From Gloeothece verrucosa PCC 7822 (GTDB lineage: Bacteria; Cyanobacteriota; Cyanobacteriia; Cyanobacteriales; Microcystaceae): a DNA stretch of 64,000 bases. The notes under the pieces were generated by a model, which was not told the DNA's origin, made no database searches, and was given only the letters and a program-made list of their open reading frames with translations. Where the stretch lies: positions 620,001 through 684,000 of the forward strand of contig NC_014501.1 in assembly GCF_000147335.1 (NCBI RefSeq). Reading direction: 5' to 3'. Position numbers and translations under genes: made by a program. The number at the start of each line of letters is the position of its first letter. Position 1 is the first letter of the stretch. Positions 8,651 to 17,192 of this stretch are shown here, in pieces.

Positions 8651-8742
8651 TTCCCCTTGGCGCTTTTGCCCTTTTTCCCTTTGCCTTTTCTCGGCCGAAG
8701 GTGGATCGCTACAAAAATAAAAATATTAAGTTTTGTTAAGTT

Positions 8743-8775
8743 AATTGTCGGGTGGGAAATGTCGGCGATAAGTTC
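8743..8775 (+). repeat. 33-bp direct repeat, right copy, flanking the NACHT locus
   Basis: Matches 3046-3078 with about five differences and shares the core GGAAATGTCGGCGATAA. It lies about 95 bases after the end of the FGE reading frame. Confidence 0.5.
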
Positions 8776-8848
8776 GAGTGGAGGGGTGTCAAAGCTTCGC
8801 TCCGATATTTGTCACGAAAACCCCATAGTTGAACGCTAAACCTCGAAA

Positions 8849-8916
8849 TGGGTGCGTTACGGCGGATTGTTAAATCTATGTCATGCTCATTGATGGTCGC
8901 CGCCTAACACACCCTA
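8849..8916. repeat. imperfect inverted repeat, MITE/REP-like
   Basis: The arms GGGTGCGTTACGGCGG (about 8850-8865) and CCGCCTAACACACCCT (about 8900-8915) pair with a few mismatches around a spacer of about 34 bases. This type of GGTGCGTTA...TAACGCACC repeat is widespread in cyanobacterial genomes. It fills much of the 293-base gap between the FGE gene and the Uma2 gene, and no gene is seen there. Confidence 0.6.
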
Positions 8917-8943
8917 CATTTATACATTTATTCATTTATTCAT

Positions 8944-9669
8944 TTACAACTGATCGGGATCAACCCCTAGCGCCTTTAATTGTTCAGCCAGGAGTCTTGC
9001 TCTTTCTTCGGCATTTTGGGCGCGTTGTTCGGCATTTTGGGCCTGTTGTTCGGCATTTTGGGCGCGTTCATCTCCAGTTAAGAGAACATTACCATCCTGA
9101 TAGCACCAACGTAACCAAGTATCCTCTCTTCCCTCAAATTTTCCCTCCCATAAAGTTAGCCCTAAACCCACTTGTTCTAACCAAGTTTGATCAGTTTGAA
9201 AATAGCGCCTTCCTCTCAGTTCAAAAATCTGTAAAACCTTCTCTCCTAGCTGATGACTGGGATCATAAACAACATAATAACTCGCCCGCATTTGCTCATA
9301 AATCCCTAACTTTTTCCCTAATTCTTCCCCTTCCTGGTTAGAAACTATTTCAATAACCACTTCTGGCGGCTTGCCAAATTGCCACATTAAATAACAACGA
9401 TGGGATTTTTCCCACCAGTTTGGCGGCACTTGCACATCTAAACTTAAAAACACATCAGGAACAATCGGCGGCTGACCGAGAGCGTGATATATTCCTACAT
9501 TAGCCGCAGCAATAAAAATTTCATCAGCTTTAGCACTGTAGAGAACGCTGGTTAAGAGGCGCTGTTGCTTTTGTGAAGCGAAGTTATCCACAGGGGTATC
9601 ATCCTCGGTCACTAATTGGCTAACATCAGGGTTGAGGTAATCCTCATAAGTTAAAGTAGGGTCTATCAT
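8944..9669 (-). CDS. Uma2 family (DUF820) restriction-endonuclease-fold protein
   Basis: Member of the large Uma2/DUF820 family, which has a PD-(D/E)XK nuclease fold and is greatly expanded in cyanobacteria. The core motifs are IVPDVFLSLDV (catalytic Asp) and EVVIEIVS (catalytic Glu), followed by YYVVYDP. The C-terminus (about residues 200-241) is a charged coiled coil of three 7-residue units (AQNAEQQ, AQNAEQR, AQNAEER) encoded by a 21-bp tandem repeat, and ends in LKALGVDPDQL. The function in the cell is not established, and many members look like mobile or selfish genes. A second member lies at 35165-35755. Confidence 0.85.
   Translation of the reverse strand: MIDPTLTYEDYLNPDVSQLVTEDDTPVDNFASQKQQRLLTSVLYSAKADEIFIAAANVGIYHALGQPPIVPDVFLSLDVQVPPNWWEKSHRCYLMWQFGKPPEVVIEIVSNQEGEELGKKLGIYEQMRASYYVVYDPSHQLGEKVLQIFELRGRRYFQTDQTWLEQVGLGLTLWEGKFEGREDTWLRWCYQDGNVLLTGDERAQNAEQQAQNAEQRAQNAEERARLLAEQLKALGVDPDQL
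9009..9071 (-). repeat. 21-bp tandem repeat (three units) in the Uma2 coding sequence
   Basis: Three nearly identical 21-bp units (9009-9029, 9030-9050, 9051-9071) encode successive AQNAEQR-type heptads. Copy number could vary by slippage without shifting the frame, changing coiled-coil length. Confidence 0.8.
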
Positions 9670-9720
9670 GGGTTGTCTTTTGGGGTGAGCGATTTTATAA
9701 TTTTATCTACTAAATAAGGT

Positions 9721-9904
9721 AGGGCTGTTTCATATGCACAAATTCCCGCAGGCTGAAGCCTCTGGCTCTACGGACAAAGCCTGCCTACGCAGGCTTCAAT
9801 ATTTAATATTTATTAATAACAAAAAATTCAGCCCGCGCAGGCGGGCTTCGCTCGTGTAGCTGCACCCTTCAGGGTGGTAGCGCAAGATAAAATGAAACAG
9901 CCCT
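9721..9904. mobile_element. MITE-like element, copy A
   Basis: A 184-bp non-coding segment with terminal inverted repeats (AGGGCTGTTTCAT at 9721-9733 and its complement at 9892-9904). Internally it contains GC-rich hairpins, AGCCTGCCTACGCAGGCT and GCCCGCGCAGGCGGGC, and CCCTTCAGGG. The same arrangement recurs at 57241-57415. It lies between the Uma2 start and the hmgA stop and could also act as a transcription terminator for hmgA. Confidence 0.75.
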
Positions 9905-9950
9905 GGGCCTTATTAAGGGGAGAGAATAAGAATTATTTTTATCAAAGTGC

Positions 9951-11105
9951 TTAAATCATCCAACTATAAAGATATTCAGAATCTTCCAATAAAAGCGCCT
10001 GCTTAGTGAGCCGCAGAGGACGAAAAGTATCAATCATAACCGCTAATTCATCAGTTTTTTGCTTACCAATAGCTCCCTCATACATACCCGGATGAGGACC
10101 ATGAGGAAGTCCCCGAGGATGAAGGGTAATTGATGCTTCCTCAATACCCTTGCGCGACATAAAATTGCCCCGAACGTAGTAAAGCACCTCATCAGAATCG
10201 ATATTAGAATGATTATAAGGCGCAGGAATAGCCAGGGGATGAAAATCAAAAAGACGCGGCACAAAAGAACAGACCACAAAACCCGCACTTTCAAAGGTTT
10301 GATGTACTGGCGGCGGTTGGTGAATACGTCCGACAATGGGTTCAAAATCTTCAATATTAAAGCGATAGGGATAAAGATAACCATCCCATCCCACCACATC
10401 TAAAGGATGATATTGATACAGATAGCTACAGAGGAAGTCTCCAGTTTTGACTCGGACTTCAAATTCTCCTTTTTCATCATAAGTGATCAATTCCTCCGGC
10501 AGACCCAGGTCGCGCTCATTATAAGGGGAATGTTCCAAAAATTGACCGTAACGGTTGAGATAACGCGCTGGCGGCTCAATATGGCTATTAGCCTCTATAA
10601 CTAGCATTCTCTGGGGGTTTTCATCAGGAAGAATACGCCAAAGCACACCGGTAGGTATGACCAAATAATCCCCCGGACCATAACGCACAATACCAAACTG
10701 ACTCTCTAAAATCCCAGTGCCTTCGTGAATAAAAATCAGTTCATCCCCATTGCCAAAACGATACCAATAAGACATCGGAAGAGTAGGACAAGCTATCGAA
10801 ATGCAGACATCTCCATTGGCCATTAAAGGAACCCGAGAATCTATGGCATCCCCTTTACTTGTTACTTTTGCCGTCCGTAAATGGCGGTGATGTAAGGCAT
10901 CCTGTTCTTCATAGACAAGCTCAACTTTTTTTGAGTGCAATAGTTTACAAAGTCCAGTGGGGGGATGTACATGATACAGTAGAGACTGAATACCCGAAAA
11001 CCCCCGAGTGCTAATTAATTCTTCATGATATAAAGACCCGTCAGGTTGGCGAAACTGAACGTGCCGCTTTGATGGTATATTCCCTAACTTCTTGTAATAA
11101 GGCAT
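9951..11105 (-). CDS. hmgA: homogentisate 1,2-dioxygenase
   Basis: Opens the ring of homogentisate to maleylacetoacetate using Fe(II) and O2. The iron ligands are visible in the C-terminal cupin: His299 and Glu306 in YNHSNIDSDEVLYY, and a His of HPRGLPHGPHPG (335 or 338). The N-terminal cupin half includes FIHEGTGILESQFG. At 384 residues it is in the shorter bacterial range. It begins 12 bases after the hppD stop on the same strand, so the two form an operon in pathway order. In cyanobacteria homogentisate is normally kept for tocopherol and plastoquinone, so a degradative dioxygenase is noteworthy. Confidence 0.92.
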   Translation of the reverse strand: MPYYKKLGNIPSKRHVQFRQPDGSLYHEELISTRGFSGIQSLLYHVHPPTGLCKLLHSKKVELVYEEQDALHHRHLRTAKVTSKGDAIDSRVPLMANGDVCISIACPTLPMSYWYRFGNGDELIFIHEGTGILESQFGIVRYGPGDYLVIPTGVLWRILPDENPQRMLVIEANSHIEPPARYLNRYGQFLEHSPYNERDLGLPEELITYDEKGEFEVRVKTGDFLCSYLYQYHPLDVVGWDGYLYPYRFNIEDFEPIVGRIHQPPPVHQTFESAGFVVCSFVPRLFDFHPLAIPAPYNHSNIDSDEVLYYVRGNFMSRKGIEEASITLHPRGLPHGPHPGMYEGAIGKQKTDELAVMIDTFRPLRLTKQALLLEDSEYLYSWMI

Positions 11106-11117
11106 AATCTTATTTAG

Positions 11118-12206
11118 CTATAAATTTCCTCTTAGAACCTGTTCTCGTTCAATAGCCTCAAACAACGCTTTAAAATTCCCCTCTCCGAAACCTTGAGCGC
11201 CTTGACGTTGAATAATTTCAAAAAACAGAGTCGGACGGTCTTGCACCGGTTGGGTGAAAATCTGGAGTAAATACCCCTGATGATCATAATCCACTAAAAT
11301 TTCTAGCTCTGCCAATTGCTCAATAGGTTCCTCGAGATTTCCCACCCGTTGAGCTAAATTTTCATAATAACTTTTAGGGGTATGGAGAAACTCTACCCCC
11401 GCCTTTCTCATGCGAGTTACCGTTTCAATAATATTATCCGTCGCTAAAGCCACGTGCTGAATACCCGCCCCTTGATTATATTCCAAATATTCTTGAATCT
11501 GGGACTTACCCTTACTCAACGCCGGTTCATTAATAGGAAACTTAATTTTACCGGTACTATCTTGCATCACCTTAGACATTAAAGCCGAATACTCTGTCGA
11601 AATGGTCTGATCATCAAAATGCACCAAAACACTAAAACCCATTGTCTCCTCAAAAAAGCGTACCCAATGGTCCATCATTCCAGACTCAACATTTCCCACA
11701 ATATGATCGATGGTCTTTAAACCCGTATCTTGAGAAGTCACCCCATAGCGCCGCTCAAAATAAGGAGCAAAAACCCCCTTATAATCACTACGGTCTACAA
11801 ACTTAATTAACACATCCCCATAACCTCGAATAGCCGCATAACGAAAAATCCCCTGTCCATCTTCATCCTCAGTCGGTTCAATAACCCCCACAGCACCACG
11901 ACTGGTAGTTTCCTTATAAGCACTCACCACGTCAGGAACCTCCAAAGCAATAACCGCAATAGCATCACCATGCTTTAACACACTTTGAGAGATAGGATGG
12001 TCAGGACTTAACCCCGAACTTAAAACAAAGCGAATCTCACCTTGTTCCATCACATAAGAAGCAATTTCACGGCTACCCGTTTCCAGTCCCCGATAAGCTG
12101 TCTCAGTAAAGCCAAACAACTTAGAATAAAAAACAGCCGCCCCTAAAGCATTCCCAACATAAAACTCAAGATGATCAAATCGCTTAATCGGACAAAAATC
12201 CTTCAT
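11118..12206 (-). CDS. hppD: 4-hydroxyphenylpyruvate dioxygenase
   Basis: Converts 4-hydroxyphenylpyruvate to homogentisate. It has two vicinal-oxygen-chelate domains. The metal ligands are the His of TIDHIVGNVE, the His of IQHVALATDNI and the Glu of LFFEIIQRQG. I chose ATG 12206 (MKDFCPIKRFDHLEFYVGNA) because family members begin there and a GAGGGGAG ribosome binding site lies just upstream. The longer frame to 12302 would add 32 unrelated residues. It is first in the hppD-hmgA operon and faces the 12350 gene across a short shared promoter region. The product also feeds plastoquinone and tocopherol synthesis. Confidence 0.93.
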   Translation of the reverse strand: MKDFCPIKRFDHLEFYVGNALGAAVFYSKLFGFTETAYRGLETGSREIASYVMEQGEIRFVLSSGLSPDHPISQSVLKHGDAIAVIALEVPDVVSAYKETTSRGAVGVIEPTEDEDGQGIFRYAAIRGYGDVLIKFVDRSDYKGVFAPYFERRYGVTSQDTGLKTIDHIVGNVESGMMDHWVRFFEETMGFSVLVHFDDQTISTEYSALMSKVMQDSTGKIKFPINEPALSKGKSQIQEYLEYNQGAGIQHVALATDNIIETVTRMRKAGVEFLHTPKSYYENLAQRVGNLEEPIEQLAELEILVDYDHQGYLLQIFTQPVQDRPTLFFEIIQRQGAQGFGEGNFKALFEAIEREQVLRGNL

Positions 12207-12349
12207 TGACAACTCCCCTCTAAAGTGCATGGAAACATTGTAACAATTTCCTAAAAAAATTGCTTTTATGCACCAAATATGATAACCATAAAGCTTACTC
12301 AAACCTCAACTCTTTGCGCTATAGCGCGAAAATTTATCCATAAACCCCC

Positions 12350-13216
12350 ATGCTGACCCCAATCAAAACCTTACTCTCATCAATCGTCGACTATGCAGGC
12401 CTCTTTCCTCCTGCCAAACTCGACTTACCACAAGCCATGACCCAATATAGCGAACAACGAACAGCCGCTTACGAGTGGATGTTAGGAACTTTTGTATTAC
12501 CAAGCTCCCGCCTAGACGACTTGGAAAAACTCCTCCCTCAATTTACCTTACCCCAATGGTCACTCAGCCTAATTCTCTCTCAAAACTGGCAGGCAGACCT
12601 AGAAAAAGCCTTAACCCTCCAAAACCCAAAAATAACCATTACCGCCTTAGAATTCCCGCCGCTTTCTCCCACAGAAATAGAAAAAGCATTGCATCAGCTT
12701 CCGACAAAAATAAACGCCTTTTTTGAAATACCTTTTAGTGAAGAAATCACGCCATTTTTAGCCATCTTAAAAAACCCATCAGCATCAGCCAAACTGAGAA
12801 CCGGAGGACTAACAAGTAATGCCTTTCCGAGTGCCGCTAAACTCGGTGAATTTATTTACGCTTTAGGTAAAGAAAAAGTATCCTTTAAAGCCACGGCCGG
12901 ACTACACCATCCCTTAAGGAGCGAACAACCCTTAACCCCTGAACCTCTTTTAGTTAAGATGCACGGCTTTTTAAATTTAGCCCTATTTGCCGCCTTAGTT
13001 TATGGACAAAAAGCCAGTTTAGAAGCAGGAATAAACCTATTAGAAGAAACCCACCTTGATCATTTTCAATTTCTGACAGACAGAATTTTTTGGCGAGATT
13101 ATGAATTAAGCTTACCCGAAATAGAACAAAGCCGGCTTTCATTTTTTCAATCCTTTGGTTCCTGCTCTTTGAGTGAACCCATAGAAGACCTAAAACAGTT
13201 ACAATTAATTAGTTAA
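12350..13216 (+). CDS. conserved hypothetical protein in the homogentisate cluster
   Basis: I do not recognise a named family. The 288-aa protein is soluble, with no signal peptide or membrane helix, and starts with TPIKTLLSSIVDYAGLFPP. Alternating strands and helices, and motifs such as KLRTGG, FKATAGLHHP and MHGFLNLAL in the second half, suggest an alpha/beta barrel enzyme. It starts divergently from hppD and ends 13 bases before fahA, so it is almost certainly co-transcribed with fumarylacetoacetase. The pathway step with no gene in this window is maleylacetoacetate isomerase, but nothing in the sequence proves that role. Confidence 0.6.
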   Translation: MLTPIKTLLSSIVDYAGLFPPAKLDLPQAMTQYSEQRTAAYEWMLGTFVLPSSRLDDLEKLLPQFTLPQWSLSLILSQNWQADLEKALTLQNPKITITALEFPPLSPTEIEKALHQLPTKINAFFEIPFSEEITPFLAILKNPSASAKLRTGGLTSNAFPSAAKLGEFIYALGKEKVSFKATAGLHHPLRSEQPLTPEPLLVKMHGFLNLALFAALVYGQKASLEAGINLLEETHLDHFQFLTDRIFWRDYELSLPEIEQSRLSFFQSFGSCSLSEPIEDLKQLQLIS

Positions 13217-13229
13217 AAACCGAGTACCC

Positions 13230-14561
13230 ATGAGCGCGAAAGAATCTATTAATCCTACGATTGATGAGACTCATAATCCTAACTTACGGAGTTGGGTAGA
13301 ATCAGCCAATCAAAAAGACACTGATTTTCCGATTCAGAATCTACCTGTTGGGGTATTTCGGCGCAGAAATGAGCTATCGCCGCGTCTTGGTGTCGCCATT
13401 GGCGATCAAATTTTAGATTTAGCCGCCGTTGGTGAGGTAGGTTTATTAGCCGAACTTTCAGAGGATTTGCAAGCGGCTTGTGGTGCGTCTAATTTAAACT
13501 CTATGATGGCCTTGGGGCGTGAGAGTGCGTTATTACTACGCCGCCAGATTAGTCAATTGCTACGTTATAACTCAGACTCATCACCTCCAGAAAGTAAAAT
13601 TTTGCTGCCTATCTCTGAAGCACAATTATTATTACCCGCCAGTATTGGTGACTATACCGATTTTTACGCCTCGATTTTTCACGCCACCAATGTGGGAAAA
13701 CTATTTCGGCCTGATAATCCTTTATTACCTAACTATAAATATATTCCTGTCGCCTATCATGGGCGTGCTTCTTCCATTGTAGCCAGTGGGACTCCCATTC
13801 GGCGGCCTGTTGGTCAGAGCAAGCGCCCTGAAGAGTCTGTTCCCAGTTTTGCGGCTTCTAAACTTCTAGACTATGAAGTAGAGGTGGGTCTGTTTGTGGG
13901 TGCTGGTAATGCTTTAGGAGAATCGATTACCATTGATAGGGCAGAGGATCATATTTTCGGACTTTGTTTAGTCAATGATTGGTCGGCACGAGATATACAA
14001 GCTTGGGAATATCAACCGTTAGGCCCTTTTCTGGGTAAAAGCTTTGCCACCACGATATCTCCTTGGGTAGTGACCCTAGATGCCCTTGCCCCCTTTCGCT
14101 GTGCGGCTATGAAGCGTAATAGCGATGACCCTGCACCTTTAGCTTATCTTGCTTGCTCTACTAATAGCCAATTCGGAGGCATTAATTTAACGGTTGAAGT
14201 CTTACTACATTCGGTCCAAATGAGAGAAATGGGGATAGAACCATTACCTATCAGCCGCGCTTCTTTTACTCAAATGTACTGGACTATCGCACAGATGGTT
14301 ACTCATCACACCAGTAATGGTTGCAATCTGCGTTCAGGAGATTTATTGGCCAGTGGTACGGTTTCCGGTGCTGATGAGGGTTCACAAGGCAGTTTACTAG
14401 AAATTACGCGGCGGGGTGAGCAACCTATTCAACTGCCAAGCGGCGAGACACGCTCTTTTCTAGCCGATGGTGACGAAGTTATTTTGCGCGGCTATTGTGA
14501 AAAAGAAGGTTATGTAAAAATTGGTTTTGGTGAGTGCCGGGGTAAAATTTTTTCGTATTAA
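13230..14561 (+). CDS. fahA: fumarylacetoacetase
   Basis: Hydrolyses fumarylacetoacetate to fumarate and acetoacetate, the last step of tyrosine breakdown. Family motifs in order: DYTDFYASIFHATNVG (metal Asp and catalytic His), YHGRASS, DYEVEVGLFVG (two metal Glu), NDWSARDIQAWEYQPLGPF (metal Asp) and LGKSF (Lys). The 443-residue length is normal. It starts 13 bases after the preceding unknown gene. Presence with hppD and hmgA indicates an actual catabolic route rather than only prenylquinone synthesis. Confidence 0.93.
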   Translation: MSAKESINPTIDETHNPNLRSWVESANQKDTDFPIQNLPVGVFRRRNELSPRLGVAIGDQILDLAAVGEVGLLAELSEDLQAACGASNLNSMMALGRESALLLRRQISQLLRYNSDSSPPESKILLPISEAQLLLPASIGDYTDFYASIFHATNVGKLFRPDNPLLPNYKYIPVAYHGRASSIVASGTPIRRPVGQSKRPEESVPSFAASKLLDYEVEVGLFVGAGNALGESITIDRAEDHIFGLCLVNDWSARDIQAWEYQPLGPFLGKSFATTISPWVVTLDALAPFRCAAMKRNSDDPAPLAYLACSTNSQFGGINLTVEVLLHSVQMREMGIEPLPISRASFTQMYWTIAQMVTHHTSNGCNLRSGDLLASGTVSGADEGSQGSLLEITRRGEQPIQLPSGETRSFLADGDEVILRGYCEKEGYVKIGFGECRGKIFSY

Positions 14562-14628
14562 ATAATAAATTATATAATCGCCAATTAAAAACCCCTGAGA
14601 AAATTCTGCAATTTCAATTAAAACCCCC

Positions 14629-15696
14629 ATGAAAAAGCTGATCAATCATCCCGACACCGTTGTCCGCGAGACTCTAGAAGGAATGGCACTGGCTCATCCT
14701 GAGCTAATTAAAGTCCATTTTGACCCTCATTTTATCTATCGTGCGGATGCTCCTGTTAGCAACAAAGTCGCCCTCATTTCTGGTGGCGGCAGTGGCCATG
14801 AACCCATGCACGGGGGTTTTGTGGGAAGAGGAATGTTAGATGCGGCTTGTCCGGGTGAAATTTTTACCTCTCCTACCCCGGATCAAATGTTAGAAGCGGC
14901 TAAAACAGTTAACAGTGGTTTGGGGGTACTTTATATCGTCAAAAATTATAGCGGCGATGTAATGAATTTTGAGATGGCCGCAGAATTAGCCGCATCAGAA
15001 GACATCAAAGTGAATAATATTCTCATAGATGATGATGTAGCCGTCAAAGATAGCCTCTATACCCAAGGAAGACGAGGAGTAGGAACAACCGTCTTAGCTG
15101 AGAAAATTTGCGGAGCGGCAGCCGAAGCCGGTTATGATTTAAAACAAGTATCGGATCTCTGCCGTAAAGTCAATTTAAATGGGCGTAGTATGGGAATGGC
15201 CTTAACCTCTTGTACCACTCCTGCTAAAGGCAGTCCCACTTTTGAGTTAGGAGAGGATGAAATAGAATTTGGCATCGGAATTCATGGCGAACCCGGACGG
15301 GAGAGAATGCTTTTAAAGTCGGCTGATGAAATTACAGAAATGTTAGCCTTATCCATTATTGAAGATACGAATTATAGTCGTACCCTGCGAGAATTAAATC
15401 TCAAAACCGGAGAATGGGAAAACTTAGAATTAATTGATCCACCTTTTGAGTCGGGGGATAGAGTATTAGCTTTTGTCAATAGTATGGGAGGAACACCGGT
15501 GTCTGAGTTGTATATTATCTATCGGAAATTAGTCGAGATTTGTGAAAAAAAAGGCTTAAAAATTGTTCGGAATTTAATCGGTGCTTATATCACCTCTTTG
15601 GATATGCAGGGATGTTCTATTACGCTTCTAAAAATGGATGATGAGTTAATTAAATTTTGGGATGCTCCAGTAAAAACGGCGGCTTTTCATTGGTAA
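14629..15696 (+). CDS. dhaK: dihydroxyacetone kinase, DhaK subunit
   Basis: Binds dihydroxyacetone covalently through His219 in GIHGEPG and presents it for phosphorylation. The N-terminal motif [13 protein letters not shown] is diagnostic. At 355 residues it is the separate K subunit and not a K-L fusion. The partner dhaL lies at 16494-17129 on the same strand but is separated by an inverted gene. No DhaM-like phosphotransferase is seen nearby, so whether ATP or a PTS protein donates the phosphate cannot be told from here. Confidence 0.92.
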   Translation: MKKLINHPDTVVRETLEGMALAHPELIKVHFDPHFIYRADAPVSNKVALISGGGSGHEPMHGGFVGRGMLDAACPGEIFTSPTPDQMLEAAKTVNSGLGVLYIVKNYSGDVMNFEMAAELAASEDIKVNNILIDDDVAVKDSLYTQGRRGVGTTVLAEKICGAAAEAGYDLKQVSDLCRKVNLNGRSMGMALTSCTTPAKGSPTFELGEDEIEFGIGIHGEPGRERMLLKSADEITEMLALSIIEDTNYSRTLRELNLKTGEWENLELIDPPFESGDRVLAFVNSMGGTPVSELYIIYRKLVEICEKKGLKIVRNLIGAYITSLDMQGCSITLLKMDDELIKFWDAPVKTAAFHW

Positions 15697-15750
15697 GCTG
15701 TTGTGCATTTAAACTGGATATTATGATCTTAGGAAACAAACCCTAAAACT

Positions 15751-15857
15751 CTTCCCCCACACCCTACGATGCTCCGCGCTCCTTCGTCGCTTGTGCTAGG
15801 AGGTCACCCTACACCCTACACCCTGTTCATCTGCGTTCATCTGTGTTCATCTGTGGA
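15751..15857. repeat. short dispersed repeats (CACCCTA and GTTCATCTG series)
   Basis: Contains tandem ACACCCT units (about 15813-15833) followed by GTTCATCTGCGTTCATCTGT-type units running into the DUF1772 coding end. Both types are common low-complexity intergenic repeats in cyanobacteria. A small inverted motif with TCCGCGCTCCTTCGTCGC also lies here. Confidence 0.6.
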
Positions 15858-16372
15858 TAATTTTGAACAAAATGACGCTCACGTTCGCGGTTAAGCGGCG
15901 TTTCCAGGATCAGCGAAAGCACCAAAGCACTTAGAGCCAATAAATGAAGACCAAAACGTGCGGCATGGGAATATTCCCATTGATCTCGTAGTCTTGTCCA
16001 GTCTGCCGGTATTGACTGAGGCGTTGTCACCCCACTCCACACAGCATTGACAGGAGCATTAAACCAGAAAAAAAGCACAGGAAACGCGATCAACAGACAC
16101 ACAGAGGCGGCAAGGGTTAAGAAAAAAGCGGGTTGCCGCTTACGAACTAGGAACGCCAATACAAGAGTTGTTACCACTGCACTTACTTCAATATAGGCCC
16201 CGACTCCTTGGGGGCCAAACATCCAATACAGACTTTTTTGTAGAGTAATGTATAAAACCGCCGAGTAGCCCATCTTAGCAGGTAATTCTAAAGTATGGCA
16301 AAAGGTTGCCCCTGTTAACAGGGCGGTAAATAGAACCGTGATGAAGCGCCAAGTTCTTAAAAACATAGGCAT
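15827..16372 (-). CDS. DUF1772-like four-helix membrane protein
   Basis: A 181-aa integral membrane protein with four hydrophobic helices (about residues 7-30, 48-75, 83-105 and 140-160), including FITVLFTALLTGATFCHTLE and the polar WSGVTTPQSIPADWTRLRDQWE loop, which resemble DUF1772 proteins. The function is unknown. It is inverted between dhaK and dhaL and probably has its own promoter. The last 10-14 residues (QMNTDERR) are encoded by the GTTCATCTG repeat, so the original C-terminus was probably shorter and was replaced when the repeat arrived. Confidence 0.7.
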   Translation of the reverse strand: MPMFLRTWRFITVLFTALLTGATFCHTLELPAKMGYSAVLYITLQKSLYWMFGPQGVGAYIEVSAVVTTLVLAFLVRKRQPAFFLTLAASVCLLIAFPVLFFWFNAPVNAVWSGVTTPQSIPADWTRLRDQWEYSHAARFGLHLLALSALVLSLILETPLNRERERHFVQNYPQMNTDERR

Positions 16373-16493
16373 CTCCTAATTTAGCCTAGATATTTCTATT
16401 GTCATCCTTTCAAGTGTGATCCTTCTCAACCATCCGATATATTTTGAGCGAGTTAGAATAAATATTTAAATCTGTGGACAATTCTCATTAAGA

Positions 16494-17129
16494 ATGATTA
16501 CCAAAGACCAAATATTACAATGGCTAGAAGCCTTAGCTAAAAGCTTCAACGAAAATAAAGACTATTTGACAGAATTAGATGCGGCTATTGGCGATGCGGA
16601 TCATGGGAGCAACATGAGCCGGGGTTTTCACAAAGTCCGAGAAATATTACCCACTGTTGCTGATCAAGACCTAGGTACGATTTTTAAAACCGTTAGTATG
16701 ACCTTAATTTCTACGGTGGGGGGTGCGAGTGGGCCTTTATACGGGTCTTTTTTTCTCAAGGCCAGTGCTACAGCCGCAGGAAAAGAACAATTAACCAGTG
16801 AAGAATTAGGAAATTTATTACAAACCGCAGTACAAGGAGTTATCCAACGGGGAAAAGCCAGTCTAGGCGATAAAACTATGATAGATGTGCTTGTGCCGGC
16901 GGTTGGGAGATATCAAGAAGCTATTGCTAGAGAAGATACTATTCAAGAAGCACTTTTCAAAACCGTAACTACCGCAGAAACCGAGATGAAAAATACTATC
17001 CCTCTAGTAGCAAAAAAAGGACGAGCGAGTTATCTCGGCCCTAGAAGTGCTGGACATCAAGACCCCGGGGCAACCTCTTGTTATTTAATATTGAAAGCTT
17101 TATTAGAAACCGTTAAAGATGATTCATGA
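16494..17129 (+). CDS. dhaL: dihydroxyacetone kinase, DhaL subunit
   Basis: Nucleotide-binding partner of DhaK. The Asp ligands of the two magnesium ions are in ELDAAIGDADHGSN (Asp29, Asp34, Asp36), and GGASGPLYGSFF and GDKTMIDVL are further family motifs. The ending GPRSAGHQDPGATS is also typical. The length (211 aa) matches stand-alone DhaL. It is isolated from dhaK by about 800 bases containing an oppositely oriented gene, so it must have its own promoter in 16373-16493. Confidence 0.92.
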   Translation: MITKDQILQWLEALAKSFNENKDYLTELDAAIGDADHGSNMSRGFHKVREILPTVADQDLGTIFKTVSMTLISTVGGASGPLYGSFFLKASATAAGKEQLTSEELGNLLQTAVQGVIQRGKASLGDKTMIDVLVPAVGRYQEAIAREDTIQEALFKTVTTAETEMKNTIPLVAKKGRASYLGPRSAGHQDPGATSCYLILKALLETVKDDS

Positions 17130-17192
17130 TGATACACTCGGATTTCCAATTTTAATCCTAGTTTTCTTTAATTAGACCAATGATAGTTACTA

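Noticed and set aside
8657..9341. Plus-strand frames at 8657-8839 and 8883-9341
   Set aside because: The first lies in a repeat-filled spacer and the second is antisense to the Uma2 gene; neither resembles a protein family. They also contain no DGR template repeat or avd-like gene.
12207..12302. N-terminal extension of HppD by 32 residues
   Set aside because: The extension has no family similarity, and a strong ribosome binding site lies immediately before ATG 12206.
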